Source of the DNA: Panagrolaimus kolymaensis
Lineage: Eukaryota; Nematoda; Chromadorea; Rhabditida; Panagrolaimidae
Assembly: GCA_028622995.1 (NCBI GenBank)
Contig: JAJQJQ010000004.1
Location: 434,001 to 498,000, forward strand
Length of the DNA: 64,000 nucleotides
Direction of reading: 5' to 3'
Every line of letters starts with the position of its first letter. The first letter of the stretch is position 1. This document shows, piece after piece, positions 1-11,563 of the stretch. Made by a program: the position numbers and the translations under genes. The notes beneath the pieces were generated by a model. That model searched no databases. It was given only the letters and a program-made list of their open reading frames with translations, and was not told the DNA's origin.

Positions 1-3000
1 AATTGCTAAACAAGGTTCTGATGTCACAACTTTACTTTAAAAAAATAATAAAAAGGAAGTTTCATACTTTTATTTTAAAAAAATACAAATTTGTCTTCCT
101 CAAAATTTTTATTGCCGCAGCTTGAAAAATCAAAAAATTTAGTTAAAATTCTTAATGAATTGCTAAACGAGGTCCTGATGTCACAACTTTAAAAAAATAA
201 TAAAAAGGAAGTTTCATACTTTTATTTTAAAAAAATACAAATTTGTCTTCCTCAAAATTTTTATTGCCGCAGCTTGAAAAATCAAAAAATTTAGTTAAAA
301 TTCTTAATGAATTGCTAAACAAGGTTCTGATGTCACAACTTTACTTTAAAAAAATAATAAAAAGGAAGTTTCATACTTTTATTTTAAAAAAATACAAATT
401 TGTCTTCCTCAAAATTTTTATTGCCGCAGCTTGAAAAATCAAAAAATTTAGTTAAAATTCTTAATGAATTGCTAAACAAGGTTCTGATGTCACAACTTTA
501 CTTTTAAAAAATAATAAAAAGGAAGTTTCATACTTTTATTTTAAAAAAATACAAATTTGTCTTCCTCAAAATTTTTATTGCCGCAGCTTGAAAAATCAAA
601 AAATTTAGTTAAAATTCTTAATGAATTGCTAAACAAGGTTCTGATGTCACAACTTTACTTTAAAAAAATAATAAAAAGGAAGTTTCATACTTTTATTTTA
701 AAAAAATACAAATTTGTCTTCCTCAAAATTTTTATTGCCGCAGCTTGAAAAATCAAAAAATTTAGTTAAAATTCTTAATGAATTGCTAAACAAGGTTCTG
801 ATGTCACAACTTTACTTTAAAAAAATAATAAAAAGGAAGTTTCATACTTTTATTTTAAAAAAATACAAATTTGTCTTCCTCAAAATTTTTATTGCCGCAG
901 CTTGAAAAATCAAAAAATTTAGTTAAAATTCTTAATGAATTGCTAAACAAGGTTCTGATGTCACAACTTTACTTTTAAAAAATAATAAAAAGGAAGTTTC
1001 ATACTTTTATTTTAAAAAAATACAAATTTGTCTTCCTCAAAATTTTTATTGCCGCAGCTTGAAAAATCAAAAAATTTAGTTAAAATTCTTAATGAATTGC
1101 TAAACAAGGTTCTGATGTCACAACTTTACTTTAAAAAAATAATAAAAAGGAAGTTTCATACTTTTATTTTAAAAAAATACAAATTTGTCTTCCTCAAAAT
1201 TTTTATTGCCGCAGCTTGAAAAATCAAAAAATTTAGTTAAAATTCTTAATGAATTGCTAAACAAGGTTCTGATGTCACAACTTTACTTTAAAAAAATAAT
1301 AAAAAGGAAGTTTCATACTTTTATTTTAAAAAAATACAAATTTGTCTTCCTCAAAATTTTTATTGCCGCAGCTTGAAAAATCAAAAAATTTAGTTAAAAT
1401 TCTTAATGAATTGCTAAACAAGGTTCTGATGTCACAACTTTACTTTAAAAAAATAATAAAAAGGAAGTTTCATACTTTTATTTTAAAAAAATACAAATTT
1501 GTCTTCCTCAAAATTTTTATTGCCGCAGCTTGAAAAATCAAAAAATTTAGTTAAAATTCTTAATGAATTGCTAAACAAGGTTCTGATGTCACAACTTTAC
1601 TTTAAAAAAATAATAAAAAGGAAGTTTCATACTTTTATTTTAAAAAAATACAAATTTGTCTTCCTCAAAATTTTTATTGCCGCAGCTTGAAAAATCAAAA
1701 AATTTAGTTAAAATTCTTAATGAATTGCTAAACAAGGTTCTGATGTCACAACTTTACTTTAAAAAAATAATAAAAAGGAAGTTTCATACTTTTATTTTAA
1801 AAAAATACAAATTTGTCTTCCTCAAAATTTTTATTGCCGAAGCTTGAAAAATCAAAAAATTTAGTTAAAATTCTTAATGAATTGCTAAACAAGGTTCTGA
1901 TGTCACAACTTTAAAAAAATAATAAAAAGGAAGTTTCATACTTTTATTTTAAAAAAATACAAATTTGACTTCCTCAAAATTTTTATTGCCGCAGCTTGAA
2001 AAATCAAAAAATTTAGTTAAAATTCTTAATGAATTGCTAAACAAGGTTCTGATGTCACAACTTTAAAAAAATAATAAAAAGGAAGTTTCATACTTTTATT
2101 TTAAAAAAATACAAATTTGACTTCCTCAAAATTTTTATTGCCGCAGCTTGAAAAATCAAAAAATTTAGTTAAAATTCTTAATGAATTGCTAAACAAGGTT
2201 CTGATGTCACAACTTTACTTTAAAAAAATAATAAAAAGGAAGTTTCATACTTTTATTTTAAAAAAATACAAATTTGACTTCCTCAAAATTTTTATTGCCG
2301 CAGCTTGAAAAATCAAAAAATTTAGTTAAAATTCTTAATGAATTGCTAAACAAGGTTCTGATGTCACAACTTTAAAAAAATAATAAAAAGGAAGTTTCAT
2401 ACTTTTATTTTAAAAAAATACAAATTTGTCTTCCTCAAAATTTTTATTGCCGCAGCTTGAAAAATCAAAAAATTTAGTTAAAATTCTTAATGAATTGCTA
2501 AACAAGGTTCTGATGTCACAACTTTACTTTAAAAAAATAATAAAAAGGAAGTTTCATACTTTTATTTTAAAAAAATACAAATTTGTCTTCCTCAAAATTT
2601 TTATTGCCGCAGCTTGAAAAATCAAAAAATTTAGTTAAAATTCTTAATGAATTGCTAAACAAGGTCCTGATGTCACAACTTTAAAAAAATAATAAAAAGG
2701 AAGTTTCATACTTTTATTTTAAAAAAATACAAATTTGTCTTCCTCAAAATTTTTATTGCCGCAGCTTGAAAAATCAAAAAATTTAGTTAAAATTCTTAAT
2801 GAATTGCTAAACAAGGTCCTGATGTCACAACTTTAAAAAAATAATAAAAAGGAAGTTTCATACTTTTATTTTAAAAAAATACAAATTTGTCTTCCTCAAA
2901 ATTTTTATTGCCGCAGCTTGAAAAATCAAAAAATTTAGTTAAAATTCTTAATGAATTGCTAAACAAGGTTCTGATGTCACAACTTTAAAAAAATAATAAA

Positions 3001-5748
3001 AAGGAAGTTTCATACTTTTATTTTAAAAAAATACAAATTTGTCTTCCTCAAAATTTTTATTGCCGCAGCTTGAAAAATCAAAAAATTTAGTTAAAATTCT
3101 TAATGAATTGCTAAACAAGGTTCTGATGTCACAACTTTACTTTAAAAAAATAATAAAAAGGAAGTTTCATACTTTTATTTTAAAAAAATACAAATTTGTC
3201 TTCCTCAAAATTTTTATTGCCGCAGCTTGAAAAATCAAAAAATTTAGTTAAAATTCTTAATGAATTGCTAAACAAGGTTCTGATGTCACAACTTTACTTT
3301 AAAAAAATAATAAAAAGGAAGTTTCATACTTTTATTTTAAAAAAATACAAATTTGTCTTCCTCAAAATTTTTATTGCCGCAGCTTGAAAAATCAAAAAAT
3401 TTAGTTAAAATTCTTAATGAATTGCTAAACAAGGTTCTGATGTCACAACTTTAAAAAAATAATAAAAAGGAAGTTTCATACTTTTATTTTAAAAAAATAC
3501 AAATTTGTCTTCCTCAAAATTTTTATTGCCGCAGCTTGAAAAATCAAAAAATTTAGTTAAAATTCTTAATGAATTGCTAAACAAGGTTCTGATGTCACAA
3601 CTTTACTTTAAAAAAATAATAAAAAGGAAGTTTCATACTTTTATTTTAAAAAAATACAAATTTGTCTTCCTCAAAATTTTTATTGCCGCAGCTTGAAAAA
3701 TCAAAAAATTTAGTTAAAATTCTTAATGAATTGCTAAACAAGGTTCTGATGTCACAACTTTAAAAAAATAATAAAAAGGAAGTTTCATACTTTTATTTTA
3801 AAAAAATACAAATTTGTCTTCCTCAAAATTTTTATTGCCGCAGCTTGAAAAATCAAAAAATTTAGTTAAAATTCTTAATGAATTGCTAAACAAGGTCCTG
3901 ATGTCACAACTTTAAAAAAATAATAAAAAGGAAGTTTCATACTTTTATTTTAAAAAAATACAAATTTGTCTTCCTCAAAATTTTTATTGCCGCAGCTTGA
4001 AAAATCAAAAAATTTAGTTAAAATTCTTAATGAATTGCTAAACAAGGTTCTGATGTCACAACTTTACTTTAAAAAAATAATAAAAAGGAAGTTTCATACT
4101 TTTATTTTAAAAAAATACAAATTTGTCTTCCTCAAAATTTTTATTGCCGAAGCTTGAAAAATCAAAAAATTTAGTTAAAATTCTTAATGAATTGCTAAAC
4201 AAGGTTCTGATGTCACAACTTTAAAAAAATAATAAAAAGGAAGTTTCATACTTTTATTTTAAAAAAATACAAATTTGACTTCCTCAAAATTTTTATTGCC
4301 GCAGCTTGAAAAATCAAAAAATTTAGTTAAAATTCTTAATGAATTGCTAAACAAGGTTCTGATGTCACAACTTTAAAAAAATAATAAAAAGGAAGTTTCA
4401 TACTTTTATTTTAAAAAAATACAAATTTGACTTCCTCAAAATTTTTATTGCCGCAGCTTGAAAAATCAAAAAATTTAGTTAAAATTCTTAATGAATTGCT
4501 AAACAAGGTTCTGATGTCACAACTTTACTTTAAAAAAATAATAAAAAGGAAGTTTCATACTTTTATTTTAAAAAAATACAAATTTGACTTCCTCAAAATT
4601 TTTATTGCCGCAGCTTGAAAAATCAAAAAATTTAGTTAAAATTCTTAATGAATTGCTAAACAAGGTTCTGATGTCACAACTTTAAAAAAATAATAAAAAG
4701 GAAGTTTCATACTTTTATTTTAAAAAAATACAAATTTGTCTTCCTCAAAATTTTTATTGCCGCAGCTTGAAAAATCAAAAAATTTAGTTAAAATTCTTAA
4801 TGAATTGCTAAACAAGGTTCTGATGTCACAACTTTACTTTAAAAAAATAATAAAAAGGAAGTTTCATACTTTTATTTTAAAAAAATACAAATTTGTCTTC
4901 CTCAAAATTTTTATTGCCGCAGCTTGAAAAATCAAAAAATTTAGTTAAAATTCTTAATGAATTGCTAAACAAGGTTCTGATGTCACAACTTTAAAAAAAT
5001 AATAAAAAGGAAGTTTCATACTTTTATTTTAAAAAAATACAAATTTGTCTTCCTCAAAATTTTTATTGCCGCAGCTTGAAAAATCAAAAAATTTAGTTAA
5101 AATTCTTAATGAATTGCTAAACAAGGTCCTGATGTCACAACTTTAAAAAAATAATAAAAAGGAAGTTTCATACTTTTATTTTAAAAAAATACAAATTTGT
5201 CTTCCTCAAAATTTTTATTGCCGCAGCTTGAAAAATCAAAAAATTTAGTTAAAATTCTTAATGAATTGCTAAACAAGGTCCTGATGTCACAACTTTAAAA
5301 AAATAATAAAAAGGAAGTTTCATACTTTTATTTTAAAAAAATACAAATTTGTCTTCCTCAAAATTTTTATTGCCGCAGCTTGAAAAATCAAAAAATTTAG
5401 TTAAAATTCTTAATGAATTGCTAAACAAGGTCCTGATGTCACAACTTTAAAAAAATAATAAAAAGGAAGTTTCATACTTTTATTTTATAAAAATACAAAT
5501 TTGTCTTCCTCAAAATTTTTATTGCCGCAGCTTGAAAAATCAAAAAATTTAGTTAAAATTCTTAATGAATTGCTAAACAAGGTTCTGATGTCACAACTTT
5601 AAAAAAATAATAAAAAGGAAGTTTCATACTTTTATTTTAAAAAAATACAAATTTGTCTTCCTCAAAATTTTTATTGCCGCAGCTTGAAAAATCAAAAAAT
5701 TTAGTTAAAATTCTTAATGAATTGCTAAACAAGGTCCTGATGTCACAA
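1..5748. repeat. Satellite array, 157/152-bp monomers (left part)
   Basis: About 37 head-to-tail copies of one AT-rich monomer run from the window edge to the retrotransposon. Two length classes exist: 157 bp, and 152 bp lacking five bases in the 'cacaactttacttt' segment. Diagnostic single-base variants (ccgaagc for ccgcagc near 1840 and 4150; tttgact for tttgtct near 1969, 2119, 2276 and again 4279, 4429, 4586; aggtcc for aggttc) recur at an exact offset of 2310 bp, which equals six long plus nine short monomers. This shows segmental amplification of a higher-order unit. The array is cut off by the window start, so its total length is unknown. The 63-codon ORFs in it start with TTG and are repeat artefacts. 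Confidence 0.97.
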
Positions 5749-6032
5749 TGTTTTGACTCTAACAACACGATGGATTCAAATATGGCGCTTCTTATCGTAT
5801 CTCATGGTCTCGAATGGAATAAGGAAGTTTCTCTGCCTCGCCTATTTTGTATTTGTTTTGTTTGTTAATAGTTGATTGTTTTACATTAACTTTTTACTCT
5901 GTACTGTTTTGTTAGCTGTAAGCTCAACGGCTCGAGCTACAGCTTGTTCCTGAATAAATATTATCTATTTATTATTGTGTCAACCTACGGCATTAAGGGA
6001 ACTCTTTGTTTAACCATTCCACGGTTATAACA
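5749..6032 (+). repeat. 5' LTR of the gypsy-type element
   Basis: This 284-bp repeat starts tgttttgact and ends ggttataaca. It carries an AATAAA signal at 5953-5958. It matches the 3' LTR except for the fifth base. Confidence 0.95.
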
Positions 6033-6035
6033 AAC

Positions 6036-6051
6036 TGGTGACGACAATTTC
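6036..6051 (+). promoter_or_regulatory. Candidate tRNA primer-binding site
   Basis: The sequence tggtgacgacaatttc begins 3 nt after the 5' LTR. TGG at this place is the complement of a tRNA CCA end. Which tRNA is used cannot be told without a tRNA set from this genome. Confidence 0.55.
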
Positions 6052-6098
6052 AACTTGCGCTTCTCTGCTCGTGCAAACACTCGCTGCTCAACTTTTAC

Positions 6099-6229
6099 CA
6101 GATTTTTGATTCAAAATCTGCTGCATCTGTTCGTGCATCTTTCAATTTTTATCAGATTTTTGATTGAAAATCTGCTGCATCTGTTCGTACAACTTGCTCA
6201 TCTTTACCAGATTTTTGATTCAAAATCTG
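6099..6229 (+). repeat. Three copies of a hairpin unit in the retrotransposon leader
   Basis: The 22-nt near-palindrome with 8-bp stem cagatttt/aaaatctg occurs at 6099-6120, 6153-6174 and 6208-6229, spaced 54-55 nt apart. The linker contains 'catctgttcgt' or close variants. It lies between the primer-binding site and the first gag ATG, where packaging or translation signals of LTR elements usually sit. Function is inferred from position only. Confidence 0.8.
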
Positions 6230-6366
6230 CTTGCTGAAACTGTTATTGGTGATCCTCAAACTTGTTCAACATACTGTTTCTGTACTCATATTGCTGTTAT
6301 CGTTGTCGTCTTGCTGATATTTAATAGTGTTTATCCTTGATATCAAATTTTACAACAATTTCAACG

Positions 6367-7527
6367 ATGTGTAAAGAAACTGTTCCAACTGTTGCTGGTA
6401 CTGTACGCGTTCATCTTCCTTCATTACCACAATTCAAACCTGATATTGCTGCTGGTGATTCAGCCTCAACTTGGTTCAATCGACTTGATCTTATTTTCTC
6501 TTTGCATGCCGATGTTAATCCGAAACAACGAATTGCTTTGATCCTTACTTCGCTGGATGAACTATGTTTTAAGAAAGTAATTCAAGCGCTCCTTCCGAAG
6601 AAGATTTCTGATATTGCTAATGTGGATGAACTGAAGGATGTTATGATCAAACTGTTCGATCGAAAGAAATCTCTCTTTGCTGCTCGATATGCTCTATTTC
6701 AAACTGAATGGAATGGAAATGAACATGAAACCATAATGGACTTTGGTGCTCGAATTGAATAACAAATAACATCTTTCGATTTCGATGAATTCAAAGTTAA
6801 CCAACTCAAAACTCTGATCTTACTGATGTCAATGAAATCTCCAGCTCTTGCTCCATTCCGTACTAGAATTCTTGAACTTCTTACTGTGGATGCTATGAAA
6901 GATTTCGACACATGTTTAGAAACTATCCGTATTATGATTCAAACGCAAGAAGAACAGAAGCTACCTGAAGAATCGTCGATTGACTATGTTGGTAATCGTC
7001 CATCTTTCAACAAGAATGTTCCAACCAAACGTTTTCCTCAAACTCAAAGTTATGTTTGCTATGGATGTACTGTTCCTCATCTTCGTAAAGACTGTCCACA
7101 TCTGAATTCAACATGTCATAACTGTAACAAAGTTGGTCATATTGCTGCTGCTTGCAAACAACCGAAAAAGAAGGAGAAGGAAGAGAAAGTAAAGAAATAC
7201 AATAATGCTCGTCATGGACGCAAGAAGAAATCAAACATGTTTTCCATCTCAAAAGAAAACAAGCCTGCTGTTCTTCAAGTTACTCATGATGATCAATCTC
7301 AACTTTCTGCAATTCAATCTCGTACTCTTATGCTGAACATTCAACTCAATGGTAAAGAAATAAAAGCTTTATTGGACACTGGTGCTTCTTATACTGTCAT
7401 CAATCTTCAAGATTACAGTAAAGTGGGTAAGCCTACACTCACTGGAAGACCTTTCAATGTCAATACGTTTGGGAATGTCAAGGCTCGAATTGAAGGATCA
7501 TTCAAAGCTGCTGTATCGTTATGTTGA
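6367..7527 (+). pseudogene. Gag and protease region of the retrotransposon, with in-frame stops
   Basis: The first ATG in the frame is at 6367. A gag-like N-terminal region is followed by an in-frame UAA at 6760-6762, after which the same frame stays open to a UGA at 7525-7527. Near 7060-7150 there is a degenerate first zinc knuckle and a canonical CCHC knuckle (CX2CX4HX4C), then a basic Lys-rich stretch. The aspartic protease active site DTGA has its Asp at 7375-7377. The pol part continues in the same frame after the UGA. Both stops could be point mutations or readthrough sites. UAA is followed by CAA, which resembles the CAR context of known readthrough signals but is not proof. Confidence 0.85.
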
Positions 7528-7539
7528 ATAACTTTACCT

Positions 7540-10500
7540 ATGGATATTTATGTTTCAAAATATCACTCATCGCTTCTTGGAAAAGACCTTTATGATGTTT
7601 TCAAACTCGCTATAGTGATGCCAAGCAAAGCAATTTACGCTTTATCTTCTGATGATGTACTGGCTTCTCCTGAAACTATAGAAAGACTTCGAAAAACATA
7701 TCCCAAGCTCTTCTCTGATACTATTGGTTGCTGTACGAAGAAACAAGTCCATCTTCAACTTAAACCTGGCTCGAAACCTGTCTTCATTCCTGCTAGACGA
7801 TTAAGTATTCATGCAAAAGAAATTATGGAGAAAGAACTTGCTGCACTTGTAAGAGATGGAGTCCTTTATCCTGTCTCTTGGTCAGAATACGCTGCTCCAT
7901 GCTCGATGGTTCAAAAGCCGGATAAAGAATTATTTCGTTTCGTGGTTGACTTCTCAACTGGACTCAATGATCAACTACAAGAACCTGGCTTCCAACAACC
8001 GACTCCAGAAGTGATCTTTGCATCTCTAGCTGATTCAAAAGTGTATTCTGTACTCGATGTCTCAATCGCTTATCATCAACTCCTGCTTGATTTCGAAAGT
8101 CGCAAACTTGCTACCATTTCAACTCCAAAAGGTTTCTTCCGATTTCGTCGACTTCCTCAAGGACTCAAAACTGCTCCATCTGATTTTCAGCAAATAATGG
8201 AAGAGATGTGCAAAGGTCTTCCCTTTGTACATCCTTACTTCGACGACCTCCTGGTGGCAAGCAAAGATCCAGAAGAACATCGTCGACACATCCATATGAT
8301 TCTTCAACGAATGACTGAATGGGGTTTTACGCTCAACTTTAAGAAATGCAAATTCTTCCGCACTTCCATCAAGTTCTTAGGAAAGATAATTGGTCCGAAT
8401 GGTATCTCTCCTGATCCTGCTAAAGTCAAAGCCATTCGTGAGATGCCTGATCCTACAGATGTTTCATCTCTGCGATCATTTCTGGGCATGATCAATTTCT
8501 ATCAAAGCTTCATACCTGGTATGCATGAACTACGAAAACCATTGGATGCGCTTCTCAAACACGATGCTGAATGGGAATGGTCTAATGTTCAATCTGCTGC
8601 TGTAAGAAAACTGAAAGAAATGGTATCTGATAAATGCATGGTTGCTCGATATGATCCAAAACTACCAATCGTCGTTGCTGCTGATGCTTCAAAATCTGGA
8701 ATTGGTGGAGTAATCTCTCATCTTCTTCCTGACAAGTCTGAAGTTCCTTTGCACTTTTTCTCAAAATCCTTGAATGAAACGCAACGAAGATATTCTCAAA
8801 CAGACAAAGAAGCTCTTGCTCTCGTCATTGCTGTCAAGACATTCCACCGCTACTTGGAAGGTAGGAGATTCACTCTTCTGACCGACCACAAAGCTCTTCT
8901 GTCAATCTTTGGTCCAAAGTCTGATAAACCTTCGTACGCCGCAAACAGTTTACATCGATGGTCAATCTTCCTTGCTTCATACAATTTCGACATTCAATAC
9001 CGAAATACACTCAATTTTGGTCAAGCTGATGCACTTTCTCGTCTGATAGCTGAAACAAAAGCAATTCCTGAACTCTATGAAGAAGAAATTGATGTTGATC
9101 CTATCGAAGATTCTATGGCTATGCATGTTATTGAAAGAATGGACGTGGTATCTGCTAATGAAATCAAAGCTGCTTATACTGATGACTCTTTTGCTAAAGA
9201 AATTATGGTAAAGCTCGATGAAAAGAAGAAAAATAAAATCAAGGATAACTATTATTTCTCTCATGATATTCTGATGATGCAAGACCGTGTCTATGTTCCA
9301 TCTTCTCTTCGTAAACGTGTTCTCGTTCAACTACACAAAGGACATGATGGCATCAACCGTACAAAAGCTCTTGCTCGAATGCACGTCTTCTGGCCGAACA
9401 TCACGAAGGACATTGAGAATATGGTTTCTCAATGTATGGAATGCATACAACTTTCAAAGGCGCCTATCAAAGCTAAACTCTCTTCTTGGCCAAAATCAAT
9501 TCAACCTGGTGATCGTGTTCATCTCGATTTCGCTGGACCTGTTCTTGGTAAAATGATTCTCATAGCTGTGGATAGCTACTCGAAGTGGGTTGACGCTTGG
9601 GTCATGGATAATGCTACATCCATGAATACAATTCAATGTATGAACCGTTACATCGCCAACAATGGAACTCCTCGTGTGCTCGTAACAGACAATGGAACTC
9701 AATTTTCTTCTGATGCTTTCAAAGGCTTTTGTGATGAATATGGTACTAAGCTGATGCATTCTCCTCCGTATCATCCTCAATCAAATGGACAAGCAGAAAG
9801 AATGGTTGACATCGTCAAAAGATTTATCAAAAAGAAAATTGAAATACGTGGAACTTCCATTGATCTTACTGATTGTATTACAACATTCCTGCTATGTTAT
9901 CGATCAACTCCTAATTGTGCTACTCCTGACAATTGTACTCCTGCATTCGCTCACCTTGGTCGTGAACTTCGTAATCAAATGGATCTCCTGCGTCCGCAAT
10001 TCATAAAGTTCATGGAAACCGATACCGTTCAAAATGCTCAATTTGACCGACATCATGGTGCGAAAGAAAAGAACTTCAATGCTGGAACAACAATTTTCTT
10101 CCGTGGGAGAAGGGATGACCGATGGAAGCCTGGACTTATTCAAGCTCGGAAAGGTAACCGTCTTTACGTCGTCAAAGATATTGGAAATGGGAAAACTCAT
10201 AGTCGTCATGCAAACCAAATTCGTCTTCGAACTGAACCTGTTCAAAATTCAAATGCTCCAATCTTCATGGATAAGAATGACGAACCTATGGTCGCTGACA
10301 CTGATGCTGATTCAAACGATGGATTTCAAGATGCTAGATCTCGTTCAAGCTCTCCTGTTCAATCTAATGATCGTTCTCCTGTTCAATCAAATGCTCGTTC
10401 TCTTGGTGAATCTCCTGCTCGTACTGCAGTTCAATCTCCTGTTCAAACAAGAACTCAACCTATTGCTTCAACACCAAATCGTCGCTATCCTAATAGACAC

Positions 10501-10548
10501 CGCAATTCAAGATTCTCAAATCTGAACGAAGATGCAATGCTTGGATAG
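7540..10548 (+). CDS. pol: Pol polyprotein (RT, RNase H, integrase) of the retrotransposon
   Basis: The open frame is 1002 codons counted from the first ATG after the UGA at 7525; it is in the same frame as gag, so the true product is probably a fusion. The reverse transcriptase has catalytic YFDD at residues 233-236 and the preceding SVLDVS motif. RNase H has VVAADASKSG and TDHKALL. The integrase has an H-H-C-C zinc finger (HKGHDG ... CMEC) and a DDE core with LDFAGP, VTDNGTQF and NGQAER. A basic, Ser/Pro-rich tail contains short repeats of the 'SPVQSN' type. The frame is intact to the TAG just before the polypurine tract. It copies and integrates the element; no cellular role is indicated. 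Confidence 0.93.
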   Translation: MDIYVSKYHSSLLGKDLYDVFKLAIVMPSKAIYALSSDDVLASPETIERLRKTYPKLFSDTIGCCTKKQVHLQLKPGSKPVFIPARRLSIHAKEIMEKELAALVRDGVLYPVSWSEYAAPCSMVQKPDKELFRFVVDFSTGLNDQLQEPGFQQPTPEVIFASLADSKVYSVLDVSIAYHQLLLDFESRKLATISTPKGFFRFRRLPQGLKTAPSDFQQIMEEMCKGLPFVHPYFDDLLVASKDPEEHRRHIHMILQRMTEWGFTLNFKKCKFFRTSIKFLGKIIGPNGISPDPAKVKAIREMPDPTDVSSLRSFLGMINFYQSFIPGMHELRKPLDALLKHDAEWEWSNVQSAAVRKLKEMVSDKCMVARYDPKLPIVVAADASKSGIGGVISHLLPDKSEVPLHFFSKSLNETQRRYSQTDKEALALVIAVKTFHRYLEGRRFTLLTDHKALLSIFGPKSDKPSYAANSLHRWSIFLASYNFDIQYRNTLNFGQADALSRLIAETKAIPELYEEEIDVDPIEDSMAMHVIERMDVVSANEIKAAYTDDSFAKEIMVKLDEKKKNKIKDNYYFSHDILMMQDRVYVPSSLRKRVLVQLHKGHDGINRTKALARMHVFWPNITKDIENMVSQCMECIQLSKAPIKAKLSSWPKSIQPGDRVHLDFAGPVLGKMILIAVDSYSKWVDAWVMDNATSMNTIQCMNRYIANNGTPRVLVTDNGTQFSSDAFKGFCDEYGTKLMHSPPYHPQSNGQAERMVDIVKRFIKKKIEIRGTSIDLTDCITTFLLCYRSTPNCATPDNCTPAFAHLGRELRNQMDLLRPQFIKFMETDTVQNAQFDRHHGAKEKNFNAGTTIFFRGRRDDRWKPGLIQARKGNRLYVVKDIGNGKTHSRHANQIRLRTEPVQNSNAPIFMDKNDEPMVADTDADSNDGFQDARSRSSSPVQSNDRSPVQSNARSLGESPARTAVQSPVQTRTQPIASTPNRRYPNRHRNSRFSNLNEDAMLG

Positions 10549-10560
10549 GAGGGAGAAGAG
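10548..10560 (+). promoter_or_regulatory. Polypurine tract
   Basis: The purine-only run aggagggagaaga(g) lies immediately before the 3' LTR, at the expected plus-strand priming site. Confidence 0.85.
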
Positions 10561-10844
10561 TGTTGTGACTCTAACAACACGATGGATTCAAATATGGCGC
10601 TTCTTATCGTATCTCATGGTCTCGAATGGAATAAGGAAGTTTCTCTGCCTCGCCTATTTTGTATTTGTTTTGTTTGTTAATAGTTGATTGTTTTACATTA
10701 ACTTTTTACTCTGTACTGTTTTGTTAGCTGTAAGCTCAACGGCTCGAGCTACAGCTTGTTCCTGAATAAATATTATCTATTTATTATTGTGTCAACCTAC
10801 GGCATTAAGGGAACTCTTTGTTTAACCATTCCACGGTTATAACA
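10561..10844 (+). repeat. 3' LTR of the gypsy-type element
   Basis: This 284-bp LTR starts tgttgtgact and ends ataaca. It is identical to the 5' LTR except for base 5. The target duplication cacaa follows and the satellite resumes at once. Confidence 0.95.
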
Positions 10845-11395
10845 CACAACTTTAAAAAAATAATAAAAAGGAAGTTTCATACTTTTATTTTAAAAAAATA
10901 CAAATTTGTCTTCCTCAAAATTTTTATTGCCGCAGCTTGAAAAATCAAAAAATTTAGTTAAAATTCTTAATGAATTGCTAAACAAGGTCCTGATGTCACA
11001 ACTTTAAAAAAATAATAAAAAGGAAGTTTCATACTTTTATTTTAAAAAAATACAAATTTGTCTTCCTTAAAATTTTTATTGCCGCAGCTTGAAAAATCAA
11101 AAAATTTAGTTAAAATTCTTAATGAATTGCTAAACAAGGTCCTGATGTCACAACTTTAAAAAAATAATAAAAAGGAAGTTTCATACTTTTATTTTAAAAA
11201 AATACAAATTTGTCTTCCTCAAAATTTTTATTGCCGCAGCTTGAAAAATCAAAAAATTTAGTTAAAATTCTTAATGAATTGCTAAACAAGGTTCTGATGT
11301 CACAACTTTACTTTAAAAAAATAATAAAAAGGAAGTTTCATACTTTTATTTTAAAAAAATACAAATTTGTCTTCCTCAAAATTTTTATTGCAGCT
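10845..11395. repeat. Satellite array (right remnant, array end)
   Basis: About three and a half further monomers of the same satellite continue after the retrotransposon. The last copy breaks off in 'attgcagctttt', where the monomer would read 'attgccgcagctt'. This marks the true right edge of the array against unique DNA. Confidence 0.95.
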
Positions 11396-11563
11396 TTTAC
11401 TTTTTCACGTGAAGCATTTTTTAGCTCTCACTGACCTAATGACAAACAATAAAAATTATTTAAAAAGATTTTGTTTACCGTTTTATTTGCTTTATGCAAG
11501 CTTTTCTTTTTTTTATTGTTGATTTGTTATTTTATTATTTTATTATTTTATTATTTTTAGACC

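Larger units (their letters stand above)
5749..10844 (+). mobile_element. Ty3/gypsy-type LTR retrotransposon
   Basis: This is a complete element with two 284-bp LTRs beginning TG and ending CA. It has a primer-binding-site candidate 3 nt after the 5' LTR, a gag region with CCHC zinc knuckle, aspartic protease, RT, RNase H and integrase in gypsy order (RT-RH-IN), and a purine-rich tract before the 3' LTR. It lies inside satellite monomers and is flanked by the 5-bp duplication cacaa (5744-5748 and 10845-10849). The LTRs differ at one position only (fifth base, t versus g), so insertion was recent. The single reading frame is interrupted by two stops (UAA at 6760, UGA at 7525). Classification rests on domain order and motifs seen here. 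Confidence 0.96.

Noticed and set aside
243..4927. Many identical 63-codon ORFs
   Set aside because: They begin at TTG, are the satellite read in one frame, overlap each other across monomers, and vanish in 152-bp monomers. Not genes.
1..5748. CRISPR-like look of regular repeats
   Set aside because: Repeats are contiguous 152-157-bp monomers with no unique spacers, in a eukaryotic genome.
6760..7527. Alternative genetic code to explain in-frame stops
   Set aside because: Host genes here end in TAA (ATG9), TAG (DGAT1) and TGA (BANF1), so all three act as stops.
8977..10245. Antisense and shifted ORFs within pol (up to 163 codons)
   Set aside because: Shadows of the pol frame with no motifs or start context.
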